Notes under the pieces: model-generated | Seen by the model: only the letters and a program-made list of their open reading frames with translations | What the model was told of the DNA's origin: nothing | Databases searched by the model: none | Origin: Nitrospira lenta | GTDB lineage: Bacteria; Nitrospirota; Nitrospiria; Nitrospirales; Nitrospiraceae | Length of the DNA stretch: 64,000 nucleotides | Direction of reading: 5' to 3' | NCBI RefSeq assembly: GCF_900403705.1 | Contig: NZ_OUNR01000001.1 | Coordinates: 558,001-622,000 of the forward strand | Translations under genes and position numbers: made by a program | In this document: positions 1 to 9,878 of the stretch, piece by piece | Numbering within the stretch: position 1 is the stretch's first letter | Layout: each line of letters opens with the position of its first letter

Positions 1-75
1 AGGGATCGTGAGGTCAACCCCTCGCAACACGGCCTGCGTCCCTAACGTTTTTTTGACACCGACAAGCTTGAGCAT
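1..75 (-). CDS. mlaF: MlaF-like ABC transporter ATP-binding protein, N-terminal fragment
   Basis: Only the first 25 codons lie in the window; the gene runs off the left edge. The peptide begins MLKLVGVKKT and continues LRGVDLTIP, the usual first beta strands of an ABC ATPase just before the Walker A loop. The ATG at 75 follows the stop of the permease gene by two bases. Together they match the mlaE-mlaF pair of the Mla phospholipid transport system of the cell envelope. The identity is inferred mainly from the neighbour, because no nucleotide-binding motif is visible. Confidence 0.7.
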   Translation of the reverse strand, partial: MLKLVGVKKTLGTQAVLRGVDLTIP

Positions 76-77
76 GC

Positions 78-845
78 TTACAACAAGATCGACGTCAGGA
101 AATAATCCCACACCAGGATCAACACCGAAGACAACACCACCGCCTCAGTCGTCGCCGAACCCAATCCCTCGGCACTCATCCGGGTATAGAAGCCCTTGTA
201 GCAGCAGACCCAGCTGATGATCAATCCGAAGCTGATCGACTTGAGGATACCGCCGTAAATATCTTTCCATTCGACAGCGGACTCAATCGATGTCCAGTAG
301 GATCCGGCATTGACGCCGAGCAAATCCACACCGACCAAATAGCCGCCGTAAATCCCGACGACGTCGAACAGCGCCACCAGCAACGGCACGCCGATCAAGC
401 CCCCGATTATTTTTGGCGCAATCAGATATTGAAGCGGATTGATCGCCATAGTATCGAGCGCGTCGATCTGTTCCGTGATGCGCATAATGCCGATTTCAGC
501 GGTCATGGCGGAACCGGCCCGAGCCGTTACCATCAGCGCCGCTAACACAGGTCCGAGCTCACGAATCATACTCAACGCCACGGCGGACCCGAGCAATCCC
601 TCAGAACCGAACTTCCGCAACGTGTAATAGCCCTGAAGGGCGAGCACCATGCCGGTGAATCCGGCCGTCAACACGACAACGAATGTGGATTTATAGCCGA
701 TGAAGTGCAGCTGTTTGACGAACTGGAAGAACCGAAACGGCGGTCGCAGCAACCACCCGAACGATGACACGAGAAAAATGAGCATCCGCCCCATTTCCCG
801 GACATTTCGCAAGACCGGCCGCCCTATTGCTGCAAGCACTGTCAT
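78..845 (-). CDS. mlaE: MlaE-family ABC transporter permease
   Basis: A 255-residue integral membrane protein of the MlaE/YrbE family, the inner-membrane permease that moves phospholipids or other lipids together with an MlaF ATPase and an MlaD-type MCE protein. The family hallmarks are visible: GFTGMVLALQGYYTL near residue 60, RELGPVLAALMVTARAGSAM near residue 95, and the EQIDALDTMAINPLQYL segment. The length is normal. The start codon lies in an ATGA overlap with a short chimeric reading frame (842-955) created by a tandem duplication. Because it sits downstream of shc and hpnG in the same direction, hopanoid or lipid trafficking is a reasonable inference for this copy, but the substrate is not shown. 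Confidence 0.92.
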   Translation of the reverse strand: MTVLAAIGRPVLRNVREMGRMLIFLVSSFGWLLRPPFRFFQFVKQLHFIGYKSTFVVVLTAGFTGMVLALQGYYTLRKFGSEGLLGSAVALSMIRELGPVLAALMVTARAGSAMTAEIGIMRITEQIDALDTMAINPLQYLIAPKIIGGLIGVPLLVALFDVVGIYGGYLVGVDLLGVNAGSYWTSIESAVEWKDIYGGILKSISFGLIISWVCCYKGFYTRMSAEGLGSATTEAVVLSSVLILVWDYFLTSILL

Positions 846-1026
846 GATCTCATCGTCCTGTGTACATCGAGCCTGGCTCTGAACCGAGCATCGGCCACGA
901 TCCGCGCTCGGACAGATCGCAAGATCGGCCGCCCTATTGCTGCGAGCACTGTCATGATCTCATCGTCCTGTGGGAATCCGGCCCGACTCCGAATCGAGCA
1001 TTGATCACGGTCCGCAGGCTGTTCGT
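807..1026. repeat. Imperfect 110-bp tandem duplication at the hpnG/mlaE junction
   Basis: Copy 1 is 807-916 and copy 2 is 917-1026, with exactly 110 bp between matching bases. The first 56 bp of each copy differ at only two positions (815/925 and 834/944). The remainder is more diverged but still alignable without gaps. Each copy holds the ATGA stop/start overlap (842-845 and 952-955), so the ancestral hpnG-stop/mlaE-start junction was duplicated. Confidence 0.9.
842..955 (-). other. 37-codon chimeric reading frame made by the duplication
   Basis: This frame starts at the ATG of the downstream duplicate (955) and stops at the TGA of the other copy (842-844). It begins like MlaE (MTVLAAIGRP) and ends like the C-terminus of the HpnG-like protein (HRTMRS). 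It overlaps the stop of hpnG and the start of mlaE by four bases each, so translational coupling along the operon could be kept. It is probably a by-product rather than a functional gene. Confidence 0.6.
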
Positions 1027-1806
1027 GAGCGTCGCCGCCGCAACGGCGCTTTGCCGCCGCAGCCGGTTAAGCCCTAACAAGCTCGACGGATGCACAAGTA
1101 GGGACCCTAGGCCTTTCACCCACCCAGTGGGCCTGAGAAACAGATTGAAGTCAAGAGGCAGTTCTTCCAGAACTAAGTCCGACACTGACCGCACGATAAG
1201 GAACGGCACCTGAGCCGCCTTCGCCTCACTCGCCAGCGCCGCGCTCTCCATATCCAACCCCGTCGCGTGCGTGCGTTCCGCCAGCGCCACTTTCTCCGCG
1301 GCGCGGTAGATGATGCGGTCCGCGGAGATAAACGCGCCGGCGGTGGCGCGGACCTCGTTTCCGCTGAACAATGCGCACCACCGCTGCCGCTCGTCTCCCG
1401 CCATCTCAAGATAGTCGAGCGACCCTCCGTCACGAATCGGCGCCACGGTAGTTCCAATCAAAATATCGCCGATGGCGGACGGCACCAGCGCGCAGGCGAA
1501 TCCACTTGAAATAACCAAGGCAAAGGCCTGTTGAGACAGAACGTCCCGCGCAGCGGCATGCGCCCGCTGCGGGCCCACCCCGGTCTGAATCACCCAGCAT
1601 TCATTCCCGCCTACCGACGCGCAATACCGCGGTCGCCCCTGTAGCTTGTCCGTATGGCCTCCGGGAACGGCGGCCCGCACCGCGGCAAACTCCCAGACGG
1701 TCGCGACAAAAATCACCAAGCTGATGGGGACCGGAGAAGCGACAGGAGGAGCAGACGGCACCGTCGTCGGAACGTGCGCGTCCGTCAATGATCGAACCGA
1801 TAGCAA
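952..1806 (-). CDS. hpnG: Hopanoid-associated nucleosidase/phosphorylase (HpnG-like)
   Basis: A 284-residue protein of the nucleoside phosphorylase/MTA-SAH nucleosidase superfamily. The family core is visible: a TGVGPQRA loop near residue 75, a glycine-rich segment (ISSGFACAL), the GLDMESAALA motif near residue 187 that carries the ribose-binding and catalytic acidic residues, and VRSVSD. HpnG is known to convert adenosylhopane to ribosylhopane by removing adenine. The gene overlaps the 3' end of shc by 22 bp, which supports that assignment over a general MTA/SAH nucleosidase. The N-terminal stretch of about 25 proline/valine-rich residues is unusual, so the true start may be internal. The last codons lie in the 110-bp duplication. 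Confidence 0.8.
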   Translation of the reverse strand: MLSVRSLTDAHVPTTVPSAPPVASPVPISLVIFVATVWEFAAVRAAVPGGHTDKLQGRPRYCASVGGNECWVIQTGVGPQRAHAAARDVLSQQAFALVISSGFACALVPSAIGDILIGTTVAPIRDGGSLDYLEMAGDERQRWCALFSGNEVRATAGAFISADRIIYRAAEKVALAERTHATGLDMESAALASEAKAAQVPFLIVRSVSDLVLEELPLDFNLFLRPTGWVKGLGSLLVHPSSLLGLNRLRRQSAVAAATLTNSLRTVINARFGVGPDSHRTMRS

Positions 1807-3959
1807 CCGGAAGACTCAACCTGTTCCTGAAGCTCTTCTGACCGCATGCGGCCCCGCGACCGGAGATTGCGATACATCGCGAGCGCCCACAGAGGAAAAT
1901 ACTGGCAGTACCAGTGGTAGCGAAGATAGAACACCCGCGGAAAGCCCGTGCCGGTGTGCATGACTTCTTCCCAAGAGCCGTCCTTGAGCTGATGCCTCAA
2001 GAGAAACTGCACGCCACGGGCGATGCTCAACGATTCCGTCACACCGGCGGACATCAGCGCCATCAAGGCCCACGCCGTTTGCGACGGCGTGCTCTGGCCT
2101 TTGCCGCTATGCGCTTCTTCCGCATAGGAGTGGCACGCCTCACCCCATCCACCATCGGGATTTTGCTTGGACTCCAGCCAGGACACAGCCCGGCGAATGT
2201 AGGGAGACGAGACGTCTTCCCCGATCGCGCGAAGGCCCGCCAGCACTGACCAGGTGCCGTAAATGTAATTCACGCCCCAGCGGCCATACCAACTGCCGTC
2301 CGCCTCTTGTTCCTTCTTGATAAACGCCAGCGCCGACTGCGCCGCCGGATGGGAGCGGTCATAGCCTAACGCGCCCAGCATTTCCAAACAGCGCCCGGTA
2401 AGATCCGCCGTGCTCGGATCGAGCAATGCCTTATGGTCCGCGAACGGAATGTAGTTAAAGACGACTCGATTGTTATCTTTGTCGTAGGCCCCCCAGCCGC
2501 CGTCGGAACTCTGCATGGCCAGCACCCATTGCATCCCGCGGCGAATGGATTCCCGCAGGTCGGCCGGCTCCGGCATCTTCAGCTTCGCGAGCGCCATCAA
2601 CACGACGGCCGAGTCGTCTACATCGGGATACAGCTCATTTTCAAATTGGAAATACCACCCGCCCGGCTCAGCCTGCGGAGAAGAGATCGTCCAATCGCCG
2701 ACCGCTTTTGTCTGACGAGACATGAGGTAGGCGCCCGCCTTCACCAGCGCCGGATGGTCCTGCGGCATGCCCGCTTCGCTCAATGCATTCATGAGCAGCG
2801 CCGTATCCCAAATCGGGGAATGGCAGGGCTGCAGGTGCAAAGTCGCCACCCTCTGGCCGTCCAGCGTCGCGGTGTCGTACACTTCCAACTCTTCAATCTC
2901 TCGAAGCGCCTTCTGCACCAGCGGGTCATCCATCTCGTACCCTAGGCACCGGAGCGCGAGTACGGAGTTGGCCATGGCCGGATAAATCGCACCCAAGCCG
3001 CCGCTCCCTTTGAGGTGATCCAGCATCCACGTCGCGGCCTTGTGCATGGCCTTCTCACGCAGCCACAGCAGCGGCATCCGATCATAGAGCTTCAACACCG
3101 CATCCAGCATGACGAAGAAATTGTGCGGCGTGAACCAGGCTTGATCTTTGTTGAACGGCGGATATTTCCAATACGGCACCTGGCCGCGCGGAACGAGATA
3201 CAATTCTTCGATCCCCTGTTCGCGCGGAATGCGGCACACCGGTTGATGCGCAAAGACAATCAGCAACGGGATGAGCACGGCGCGAGACCAATAGGAGATC
3301 GCGTAGATGCTGAAATAGAACCGCTTCGGCAGCAGCATGATCTCGACCGGCATGTGGGGCACGCCTTCCCAGTCATACTGGTCAAACAGCGCCAGCGCGA
3401 TTTTCGTGAAGACATTCGCCTGAACAACTCCGCCCATAACCATGATGCGCTCATGCGCACGCAGCAAGCAGGGATCGGTTGCCGGAACCCCGCTGAGCTT
3501 CAACGCGAAGTAGGCCTTCACGGAGGCACTGATTTCCGCGGGCCCGCCGTAATGAATCGGCCATCCGCCATCGGGCAACTGCATGGTCCGTAAATATTTG
3601 ACGGCGCGTTCTTCCTTGACCGGATCGACACAATCGAGAAACCGCCGCAACATCAGATATTCCGACGTCAATGTCGTATCGGCTTCAAGTTCGGCCACCC
3701 AGAACCCCTCGGCGGGATCCTGCTTGGATAAAAACCAGCTTTGACTGCGCCGAATCGCATCGTCGATCGCATCAGGCTGACTCACGGTATGGGCCGACGG
3801 CCGGCGGGACAAATCGGGCGCCGCCAATGGCGTAATTTTATCCGAGACAAGCCGGAGCGGAGGCGCTTGCGCGTATCCGATCGCCGGATTGTATTTTCCG
3901 GGAATCGTCGCGAGCAGACTGCTGGAGATTCGGTCAAACAGTGTGCGAAAGAGTTTCAT
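1785..3959 (-). CDS. shc: Squalene-hopene cyclase
   Basis: A 724-residue triterpene cyclase that turns squalene into hopene/hopanol, the skeleton of hopanoid membrane lipids. It has the family's catalytic acid motif in the form DVDDSA (around residue 446; DxDDTA is usual) and many QW-type repeats (for example QSSDGGWGAYD, QNPDGGWGE, QLKDGSW). The length is slightly above average. The ATG at 3959 gives the natural N-terminus and is preceded by about 100 bp of leader and a good promoter. hpnG follows with an overlap. Squalene-forming genes are not in the window, so the substrate must be made elsewhere. Confidence 0.96.
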   Translation of the reverse strand: MKLFRTLFDRISSSLLATIPGKYNPAIGYAQAPPLRLVSDKITPLAAPDLSRRPSAHTVSQPDAIDDAIRRSQSWFLSKQDPAEGFWVAELEADTTLTSEYLMLRRFLDCVDPVKEERAVKYLRTMQLPDGGWPIHYGGPAEISASVKAYFALKLSGVPATDPCLLRAHERIMVMGGVVQANVFTKIALALFDQYDWEGVPHMPVEIMLLPKRFYFSIYAISYWSRAVLIPLLIVFAHQPVCRIPREQGIEELYLVPRGQVPYWKYPPFNKDQAWFTPHNFFVMLDAVLKLYDRMPLLWLREKAMHKAATWMLDHLKGSGGLGAIYPAMANSVLALRCLGYEMDDPLVQKALREIEELEVYDTATLDGQRVATLHLQPCHSPIWDTALLMNALSEAGMPQDHPALVKAGAYLMSRQTKAVGDWTISSPQAEPGGWYFQFENELYPDVDDSAVVLMALAKLKMPEPADLRESIRRGMQWVLAMQSSDGGWGAYDKDNNRVVFNYIPFADHKALLDPSTADLTGRCLEMLGALGYDRSHPAAQSALAFIKKEQEADGSWYGRWGVNYIYGTWSVLAGLRAIGEDVSSPYIRRAVSWLESKQNPDGGWGEACHSYAEEAHSGKGQSTPSQTAWALMALMSAGVTESLSIARGVQFLLRHQLKDGSWEEVMHTGTGFPRVFYLRYHWYCQYFPLWALAMYRNLRSRGRMRSEELQEQVESSGCYRFDH

Positions 3960-4066
3960 GAAATCCTAATGACCATAGGGCAGATGGTGGGGGGAAGACG
4001 TGCGGTCTACCACTCGGCTCTGGAGACGCCGGCCCACTGCCGAGCGCAAGCCGCCCATCGGTGGGG

Positions 4067-4095
4067 GATATAACAGACACCCCTACGTGAGTCAA
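4067..4095 (-). promoter_or_regulatory. Sigma-70-like promoter for shc
   Basis: On the minus strand TTGACT (4095-4090), a 17-bp spacer and TATATC (4072-4067) lie about 100 bp upstream of the shc start and downstream of the smc stop. This would make shc-hpnG-mlaEF a separate transcription unit. Confidence 0.6.
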
Positions 4096-4144
4096 GCAAC
4101 GCGAGTGAGAAGTCTTCTGCGATATCCGAGCCTTGCAGCTTGCC

Positions 4145-7100
4145 TCAGGCCGGCTGGAGATCACCCAACCGCACCGACACCAACTTGGACACGCCCGGCT
4201 GTTCCATCGTCACGCCGAACAGCGAATCGGCAATCGCCATGGTGCGTTTATTGTGCGTGATGACGAGGAACTGCGCGTTCTTCGACATCTCCCGCAGCAC
4301 ACTGGTGAACCGCCCGATATTTTCTTCATCGAGCGGGGCGTCGATTTCGTCGAGCAGACAAAACGGCGTCGGCCGGATCAGGAAACTGGCGAAGAGCAGC
4401 GCCATGGCCGTCAAAGTTTTCTCACCGCCGGACAGCATGGTGATGCTCTTCAAGCGCTTTCCCGGAGGCTGGGCGACGATATCCACGCCCGGCTCTTGAT
4501 TCCCCCCGCCTTCTCCGTTTTCTCCGACCGGCTCATCGACCAGCAACAGCTCCGCGCGCCCGCCGGGAAAAAACTGGCCGAACACTTCGGTGAACTTCTG
4601 CTGAAGCTCGGCGAACGTGGTGACGAACATGTCCTTCGTCGTCTTGTTGATCCGCTGAATGATTTCCTTGAGGGAATTGATCGACGCGGCAAGATCCTGC
4701 TCTTGAGTCGTCAGGAAAGTGTACCGCTGATCCAGCTCCTGATGCTCGCTGATCGCCGCGAGATTGATCGGCCCCATGCGGTCGAGCCGTTCACGCAACT
4801 TGTGCAGTTGCTCCTTCAGTTCCGCGTGCGCTGTCTGCGCCAGCGGATTGACAATAACCTCGACGGCCTCTTCGACACCGGCATCGGCGGCACGCTCAAG
4901 ACCCGGCGCCGGACCATCCGCGAGCACAACCGGATCCAACTGATAGGTTCCCGATAAGGTGCTCTCGACCGCGCTCAATTGCGTGCGCAGCTCAGCCCGC
5001 CGGACTTCGACCGCCATACGCGCGTCCCGCACCGCCGACATGTCGCGACGCACTGTATCCAGGCCGGCCTCTAACGACTGTCCAACCGCCATCTCCTGAG
5101 CCTGCTGTTCCTGCGCGGCGATCAACCGCGCTTTGACCGTCGCCGCAGCCCCGCCAAATTCTTGGCACAGCGCTTCTTGACGGCTGCGTTCTTCCTGGCT
5201 CTGTTGAATGTCGCGGTCTAAGCCTTCCAGGTGACTCTGCAGCGCCTGCCGGCGCTGTTCGCTTTCGACTTGCTGTTGCCTGATGCGGAGACGATTCGCC
5301 TGCTCATGCCCTTGCTTGGCGCGCAAACTTTCGGACAGCAAACGCGCTTCCGTTACCCGTTCTTGAAAGACCCGGCCTTCTTGATCGATGGCCGTCAGCC
5401 GCTCCCGCACGCGCCCCAAACTGGCCTCCTGTCCGGCCTTCTCACTGATCCACTGCGCCAGCTGCGCTTGCGTCGAACGCGCCTCCTGCTCAAACCGCTG
5501 CCGATCCACGATGCCTTTTTGTATCTCGGCGGCAATACCCGCAAGACGCACGTCGAGATCCGCCACAAATTGTCGGAGATTTTCTTCGTCTTTCCGCAAG
5601 GACAAATCCTGCATTTCCGTATCGCGCAACGACTCGGCCAACTGCCGGATCTGCAAGCTCAAACTCTGACCGAGACCCTGCAACTCAAGGCGTCGCTGTT
5701 TATCGGACTCGACCGCGGTGGTGAGTTCGCTCCGCTTGGCCTCCAGGCTGACCACCTCGCGCCGGCGTTCCAGCAATCCTTGCCCCGCATGGGCATGGCC
5801 GCCGCTGATGACGCCGGACGCATCCATCACTTCACCCGCCAAGGTGACCAAGATCGGGCCCTCGGCCCCGGCCCAGAGCTGCCGCTCCCACAACCGCACC
5901 GCATGATCCAACGACTCCACAATCACCACGCGATCGAACAGACAGTCTTTCGCCGCCGTGCGGGCCTCGTCCGCTTGGATCAACTCGACCGCCCGGCCCA
6001 CCACACCGGCCTGATCGGCCAGCACCTGCCACCAGGCATGTGCACCCGATCCGGCGCGTTCCCAACGCGGCTGCTGCGGAATAAACGTCCCGCGCCCCAG
6101 TTCTTTTTCACGAAGAAAACTAATCGCGCGCTGCGCCACGGCCGGCTCATCGACAAACCACCCATGCACACGTTCCCCCAATACCGCTTCGACCGCCCGG
6201 TCCATGCCGGGAGGGATCACCAGCCATTCGGCAATTGCATCGCGAACGCCTTCGCAGGATTTGAGCGCCGTGCCTTCATCCTGCCCTTCCCGCCCATATC
6301 CCATTTCTTCGCGCACCACGCCTTGCAGCGCCTGCAACCGTGAATCGACGGCCGCCAATTCTTCCGATCGCTGAAGGATGACGCGATCGAGCTCCTGCTG
6401 CTCAGCCGTCACATTAGCGGCCTCAGTTTGGACAGTCTCTTGTTGCGCGCGAATCGTGGCGACCATGCGTCCCGCCTCGCCGTACTCCTGCCGCAGCGCT
6501 TCGTGGCGCGTCAACGCCGTCGAGCGATGCCCTTCCAGCTCCTCTTGTTCCGCAACCAGCCTGGTCCCCCGCTCGGACACTTCGCCCATTCTGGCAATCA
6601 ACTGCGAGACAGACTGCTCGGTGTTCGCCACCAGAACCGCCAACTGCATAATGTCGAGACGCCCGCGCTCCTCCTCCGCAACCGCAGAGGCTCGCTGATG
6701 CAGGAGGCGCTCCATATCTTCATCGAGCGATGCGAAGGTCTGCTCGCGAGACAGCAACTCCTCTTCCAGCGAAACCAGCGACGCTTCGATGGTTTCCAGC
6801 GAGTGCGCCAATTCTTCCTGGGCAGTCGCCATCCCTTCCAACTCATGGGATTCCTGCTGTTGCTGCTGCTCGAATAACTGGCTGCGGTTCCGTTCGACCT
6901 CAGACGCCGTCAGCGCCTGTGCCTGCTGATGTTCGATCCGCCCTAATTCCTCACGGATCTGCCCGGTCGACTCGCCGATTTCAATCGCCCGCAAGCGGGA
7001 CTGCTCCAGATCAGTCGCGAACCGCGCCTGCCCGGCGGCTTTTTCGGATTCTTGCTGATCGAGATTCAGCACCTCCGCTTCAACGTCCTTCAAACCCGCC

Positions 7101-7846
7101 CGTAGCGCCACGAATTCTCTGGTCAACAGCTCGATCTCGACGGCCCGCGCTTCCTGCTGCAACGTCTGATAGGTCCGCGCCTGCCGCGCCTGCCGCTCCA
7201 GTGAGTTCAGCTGTTTTTTCACTTCCGCAATGATGTCACGCACACGCAAAATATTTTGCTGGGTGGCGTCGAGCTTGCGGAGGGCTTCGGCTTTTTGTTT
7301 TTTATACCGGATAATCCCGGCCGTCTCTTCGATCAACTCACGCCGGTCTTGAGGAGAGGCGTTGAGGATCTGATCGATCTGCCCCTGCGCGATGACCGTA
7401 TGGCCCTTACTACCGGCCCGCGTATCCATGAGCAACGTCCGGATATCTTTGAGCCGACACGCCGTCTTGTTGATGAGATATTCGCTATCGCCGTTCCGGT
7501 AGAGCCGCCGCGTGATCATGAGTTCCTGGAACTCGGTCAATTCGCTCGGCAACCCCGACCCACCCTCTTGCGGCAAGGCCGTGTGATCGAGCCCACCGAT
7601 GATGAGCGAGACCTCCGCCATACCGAGCGGCTTGCGCAATTCCGTCCCGTTAAAAATGACGTCTTCCATTTTCTCACTGCGCAAGGTCTTCGTGCTTTGC
7701 TCGCCCAACACCCAGAGAATGGCGTCCACCACGTTACTCTTGCCGCTGCCGTTGGGACCGACAATAGCCGTCACTCCTTGCGGGAACTCAATCCGCGATT
7801 CGGCAAATGACTTGAACCCCAGCATATCGAGCGATTTCAAATACAT
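4145..7846 (-). CDS. smc: Chromosome segregation ATPase SMC
   Basis: A 1233-residue condensin-type SMC protein for chromosome compaction and segregation. The Walker A motif GPNGSGKSN is near residue 32. Two long coiled coils flank a hinge (around residues 500-670) with glycine-rich dimer contacts ([11 protein letters not shown]). The C-terminal head has the [10 protein letters not shown] signature and the [13 protein letters not shown] Walker B. I chose the ATG at 7846, which gives [14 protein letters not shown]; it follows AAAGGTGA at good spacing, whereas the open frame extends 21 codons further upstream without a family match. ScpA/ScpB genes are not nearby. Confidence 0.97.
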   Translation of the reverse strand: MYLKSLDMLGFKSFAESRIEFPQGVTAIVGPNGSGKSNVVDAILWVLGEQSTKTLRSEKMEDVIFNGTELRKPLGMAEVSLIIGGLDHTALPQEGGSGLPSELTEFQELMITRRLYRNGDSEYLINKTACRLKDIRTLLMDTRAGSKGHTVIAQGQIDQILNASPQDRRELIEETAGIIRYKKQKAEALRKLDATQQNILRVRDIIAEVKKQLNSLERQARQARTYQTLQQEARAVEIELLTREFVALRAGLKDVEAEVLNLDQQESEKAAGQARFATDLEQSRLRAIEIGESTGQIREELGRIEHQQAQALTASEVERNRSQLFEQQQQQESHELEGMATAQEELAHSLETIEASLVSLEEELLSREQTFASLDEDMERLLHQRASAVAEEERGRLDIMQLAVLVANTEQSVSQLIARMGEVSERGTRLVAEQEELEGHRSTALTRHEALRQEYGEAGRMVATIRAQQETVQTEAANVTAEQQELDRVILQRSEELAAVDSRLQALQGVVREEMGYGREGQDEGTALKSCEGVRDAIAEWLVIPPGMDRAVEAVLGERVHGWFVDEPAVAQRAISFLREKELGRGTFIPQQPRWERAGSGAHAWWQVLADQAGVVGRAVELIQADEARTAAKDCLFDRVVIVESLDHAVRLWERQLWAGAEGPILVTLAGEVMDASGVISGGHAHAGQGLLERRREVVSLEAKRSELTTAVESDKQRRLELQGLGQSLSLQIRQLAESLRDTEMQDLSLRKDEENLRQFVADLDVRLAGIAAEIQKGIVDRQRFEQEARSTQAQLAQWISEKAGQEASLGRVRERLTAIDQEGRVFQERVTEARLLSESLRAKQGHEQANRLRIRQQQVESEQRRQALQSHLEGLDRDIQQSQEERSRQEALCQEFGGAAATVKARLIAAQEQQAQEMAVGQSLEAGLDTVRRDMSAVRDARMAVEVRRAELRTQLSAVESTLSGTYQLDPVVLADGPAPGLERAADAGVEEAVEVIVNPLAQTAHAELKEQLHKLRERLDRMGPINLAAISEHQELDQRYTFLTTQEQDLAASINSLKEIIQRINKTTKDMFVTTFAELQQKFTEVFGQFFPGGRAELLLVDEPVGENGEGGGNQEPGVDIVAQPPGKRLKSITMLSGGEKTLTAMALLFASFLIRPTPFCLLDEIDAPLDEENIGRFTSVLREMSKNAQFLVITHNKRTMAIADSLFGVTMEQPGVSKLVSVRLGDLQPA

Positions 7847-7944
7847 CGATTCACCTTTAGTTGAGGAGCCGGATTGGCGAGCGGAGAAATAGCTTGGCCC
7901 TTGTAACATAGGGCCAAAAGGAAATCAAAATAAAATACCCCAGG

Positions 7945-7972
7945 TAGTAGGGGGCCGTTACGCCCCCTACTA
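7945..7972 (-). terminator. Hairpin downstream of ispH
   Basis: A perfect 11-bp stem (7945-7955 with 7962-7972) encloses a 6-nt loop. On the minus strand it is followed after a few bases by a T-rich tract (TATTTTATTTT). It lies 28 bp after the ispH stop and before smc, and fits a Rho-independent terminator with a displaced U tract. Confidence 0.6.
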
Positions 7973-8000
7973 GATGTATGGATTTCTCAGGATGAAATGA

Positions 8001-8963
8001 TTATCGTGCAGCGCTCGCAGCGGGCTTACTGGCCGATTCGATCTGAACGAGTTCTTTGGGCAGGAGAAACTCAACATCCTCTTCAATCACGGTCAACTCT
8101 TCCACCTCTGAAGGACCGGAGCTCTTGAGGAACGCGACGACTTCCGTCACCAGGACCTCCGGAGCCGATGCACCGGCAGCGATCCCGACCGCCTTGGCTG
8201 ATTTCAACCAATCAGGGTGAATGTCACTGGCGGAGTCGATCAAATAGGATGGAATCCCGCACTGCTCCCCCAACTCACGCAAGCGGTTGGAGTTCGAACT
8301 ATTCGGCGATCCAATGACCAGAATCACATCCACCAGGCGAGACAATTCCTTCACCGCATTCTGCCGGTTTTGCGTCGCATAGCAAATGTCTTCCTGGTGC
8401 GGGCCCTTGATATTCGGGAACCGCTTATTGAGCGCACCCACGATATCCCGACATTCATCCACACTGAGCGTTGTTTGCGTCACATAGGACAAATTTCGTG
8501 TGTTATCAACGTGGAGCTTCTCGACATCTTCGACGGAAGACACCAGGTGGAACTTATCGGGAATCTGCCCCAGCGTCCCGATCACCTCAGGATGCCCCGC
8601 ATGGCCGATGAGAATCAGCTCATACCCCTGGGTGTATTCCCGGTTCACTTCATTGTGGACCTTGATGACCAGCGGACAGGTGGCATCGATGACGTGCAGC
8701 CGGCGCTGATTCGCCTCGGCCCAAACTGACTTCGCCACGCCGTGCGCGCTGAAAATCACCACCGACCCTTCGGGGACTTCGCTGAGCTCTTCCACGAACA
8801 CCGCGCCCTTTTGCCGTAGCGAATTGACAACATGGCGGCTATGGACGATTTCATGGCGGACATAAATAGGAGCGCCGTACTTCTTGAGCGACAGATCCAC
8901 GATATCGATCGCTCGATCGACCCCGGCGCAAAATCCCCGCGGATTGGCAAGGTATATCTTCAT
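8001..8963 (-). CDS. ispH: 4-Hydroxy-3-methylbut-2-enyl diphosphate reductase (IspH/LytB)
   Basis: A 320-residue iron-sulfur enzyme for the last step of the non-mevalonate (MEP) pathway, yielding IPP and DMAPP. The three cluster cysteines are in PRGFCAGV (C12), DATCPLV (about 96) and [11 protein letters not shown] (about 194). The acid-base glutamate region and the histidine in HAGHPEVIG are present, as is SSNSNRL for substrate binding. A C-terminal tail of about 30 residues beyond the core is acidic and alanine-rich. The start is supported by GAAGGAG 11 bp upstream. It supplies isoprenoid units for the squalene used by shc and for quinones. Confidence 0.97.
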   Translation of the reverse strand: MKIYLANPRGFCAGVDRAIDIVDLSLKKYGAPIYVRHEIVHSRHVVNSLRQKGAVFVEELSEVPEGSVVIFSAHGVAKSVWAEANQRRLHVIDATCPLVIKVHNEVNREYTQGYELILIGHAGHPEVIGTLGQIPDKFHLVSSVEDVEKLHVDNTRNLSYVTQTTLSVDECRDIVGALNKRFPNIKGPHQEDICYATQNRQNAVKELSRLVDVILVIGSPNSSNSNRLRELGEQCGIPSYLIDSASDIHPDWLKSAKAVGIAAGASAPEVLVTEVVAFLKSSGPSEVEELTVIEEDVEFLLPKELVQIESASKPAASAAR

Positions 8964-9283
8964 GGCGATTCATACTCCTTCACTGATAGTTGACGAGACC
9001 AGACCGACCCCGGCCGGCTCACCGCACGCGTTTCACCTTACGTCAGATCGTCCAATGTCGTCAACAGAAGAGCCCCATCGGAAGAGCCCCTTCCAATAAC
9101 GTTGTCACCGTCACGGTCACTGCTGTCGCGCCGGTGCGGGTGGCGAAGGAAATCTGGAAGGTGGCGGTGATGGAGAGGTTGGCGTCGTGAGGACGTTACG
9201 AACCAGGCCTTTCATCACCGAGTTGGACTCATTCGTGCTTTACTTGGGCCGCACCATCCTCGTCTGTCTTTTTGAATGCAACG
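8964..9283. other. 320-bp gap upstream of ispH
   Basis: It holds the ispH leader, a weak candidate ispH promoter on the minus strand (TTGACG at 9064-9059, 18-bp spacer, ACCTTA complement at 9040-9035), and a 90-bp repeat copy (9211-9300) that marks the start of the accessory island. No convincing gene was seen in either strand. Confidence 0.5.
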
Positions 9284-9300
9284 CTAAGAACCAACCCCAC
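9211..9300. repeat. 90-bp island repeat, copy A
   Basis: It aligns without gaps to 10969-11058 at roughly 80% identity (19 mismatches counted by eye). It overlaps the 3' end of the gene at 9284-9787. Its right end carries a degenerate form of the TCAAGAAC motif also found at the ends of the REP-like elements at 10418 and 10845. Confidence 0.75.
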
Positions 9301-9787
9301 CTCTCTCATGCTCTCGTATAGAGCTGGCCGGCTTCCCGGACTTAGCCTTGATTTTCTGCGCTTCCAAGCGAAGACGATCATACTCTTGCTCTAAATACTT
9401 ATCTTTTGCCTTCCGAGCATGAGCCTTCAATTTTCCCAACCAATTGATCCCTTCTCGATATCGCCTCAAATTTTCAATATAAAGACTTGAGAGTGAGTGC
9501 GCGATCTCTGCCTGATTAAGGAGGTCATTCCGTTGCATACTAAGGCGATAGGCACGACACAATAGGGTTTCTTTTCGTTTATTCCCAACAATGTAACAAG
9601 CACGTGTCGCGAGGATGCTTGGAAGTTCACCGTACTTTACCTCTAGCCGATTCAGATACCGCAAAAGCTTCTGACTATACGCTTTATTCGCTTTCTTCTT
9701 GGATGTTACGCTTGCCGTGACAAGCAGAAGGGCTAAGGTATGGACCTTGCCCCAATCACGATCGCTGATTCCGTCTGGCGTTGCCAT
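9284..9787 (-). CDS. Helical-repeat protein of the accessory island, possible immunity protein
   Basis: A 167-residue soluble, mostly alpha-helical protein with TPR-like regularity (AYRLSMQRNDLLNQAEIAHSLSSLYIENL). The segment YGELPSILATRACYI and the overall pattern resemble small proteins I remember beside Rhs/polymorphic toxins, but I cannot name the family from sequence alone. Lysine-rich and lower in GC than the housekeeping genes around it. The last codons fall inside repeat copy A, so the C-terminus may have been altered by recombination. Immunity or toxin-neutralising function is inference from context. Confidence 0.6.
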   Translation of the reverse strand: MATPDGISDRDWGKVHTLALLLVTASVTSKKKANKAYSQKLLRYLNRLEVKYGELPSILATRACYIVGNKRKETLLCRAYRLSMQRNDLLNQAEIAHSLSSLYIENLRRYREGINWLGKLKAHARKAKDKYLEQEYDRLRLEAQKIKAKSGKPASSIREHERGGVGS

Positions 9788-9878
9788 CCAATCACTGCTC
9801 CGAGCGGATAAAATGGGGCGGGAATCTTTCTTCAGTAGAAATGGAATCCGGGCTCTCTCTATTCCCCCCTGCGTAGCT

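Noticed and set aside
5231-6343. 370-codon plus-strand frame inside smc
   Set aside because: It is antisense to an intact, clearly conserved SMC coiled-coil/hinge region and has no recognisable domain or start signal.
9211-9300. Shared coding C-terminus in the 90-bp repeats
   Set aside because: Both copies can be translated to a similar 25-residue tail ending HE-stop, but most differences fall at codon positions 1 and 2 and the similarity continues past the stop, so the repeat is not conserved as protein.
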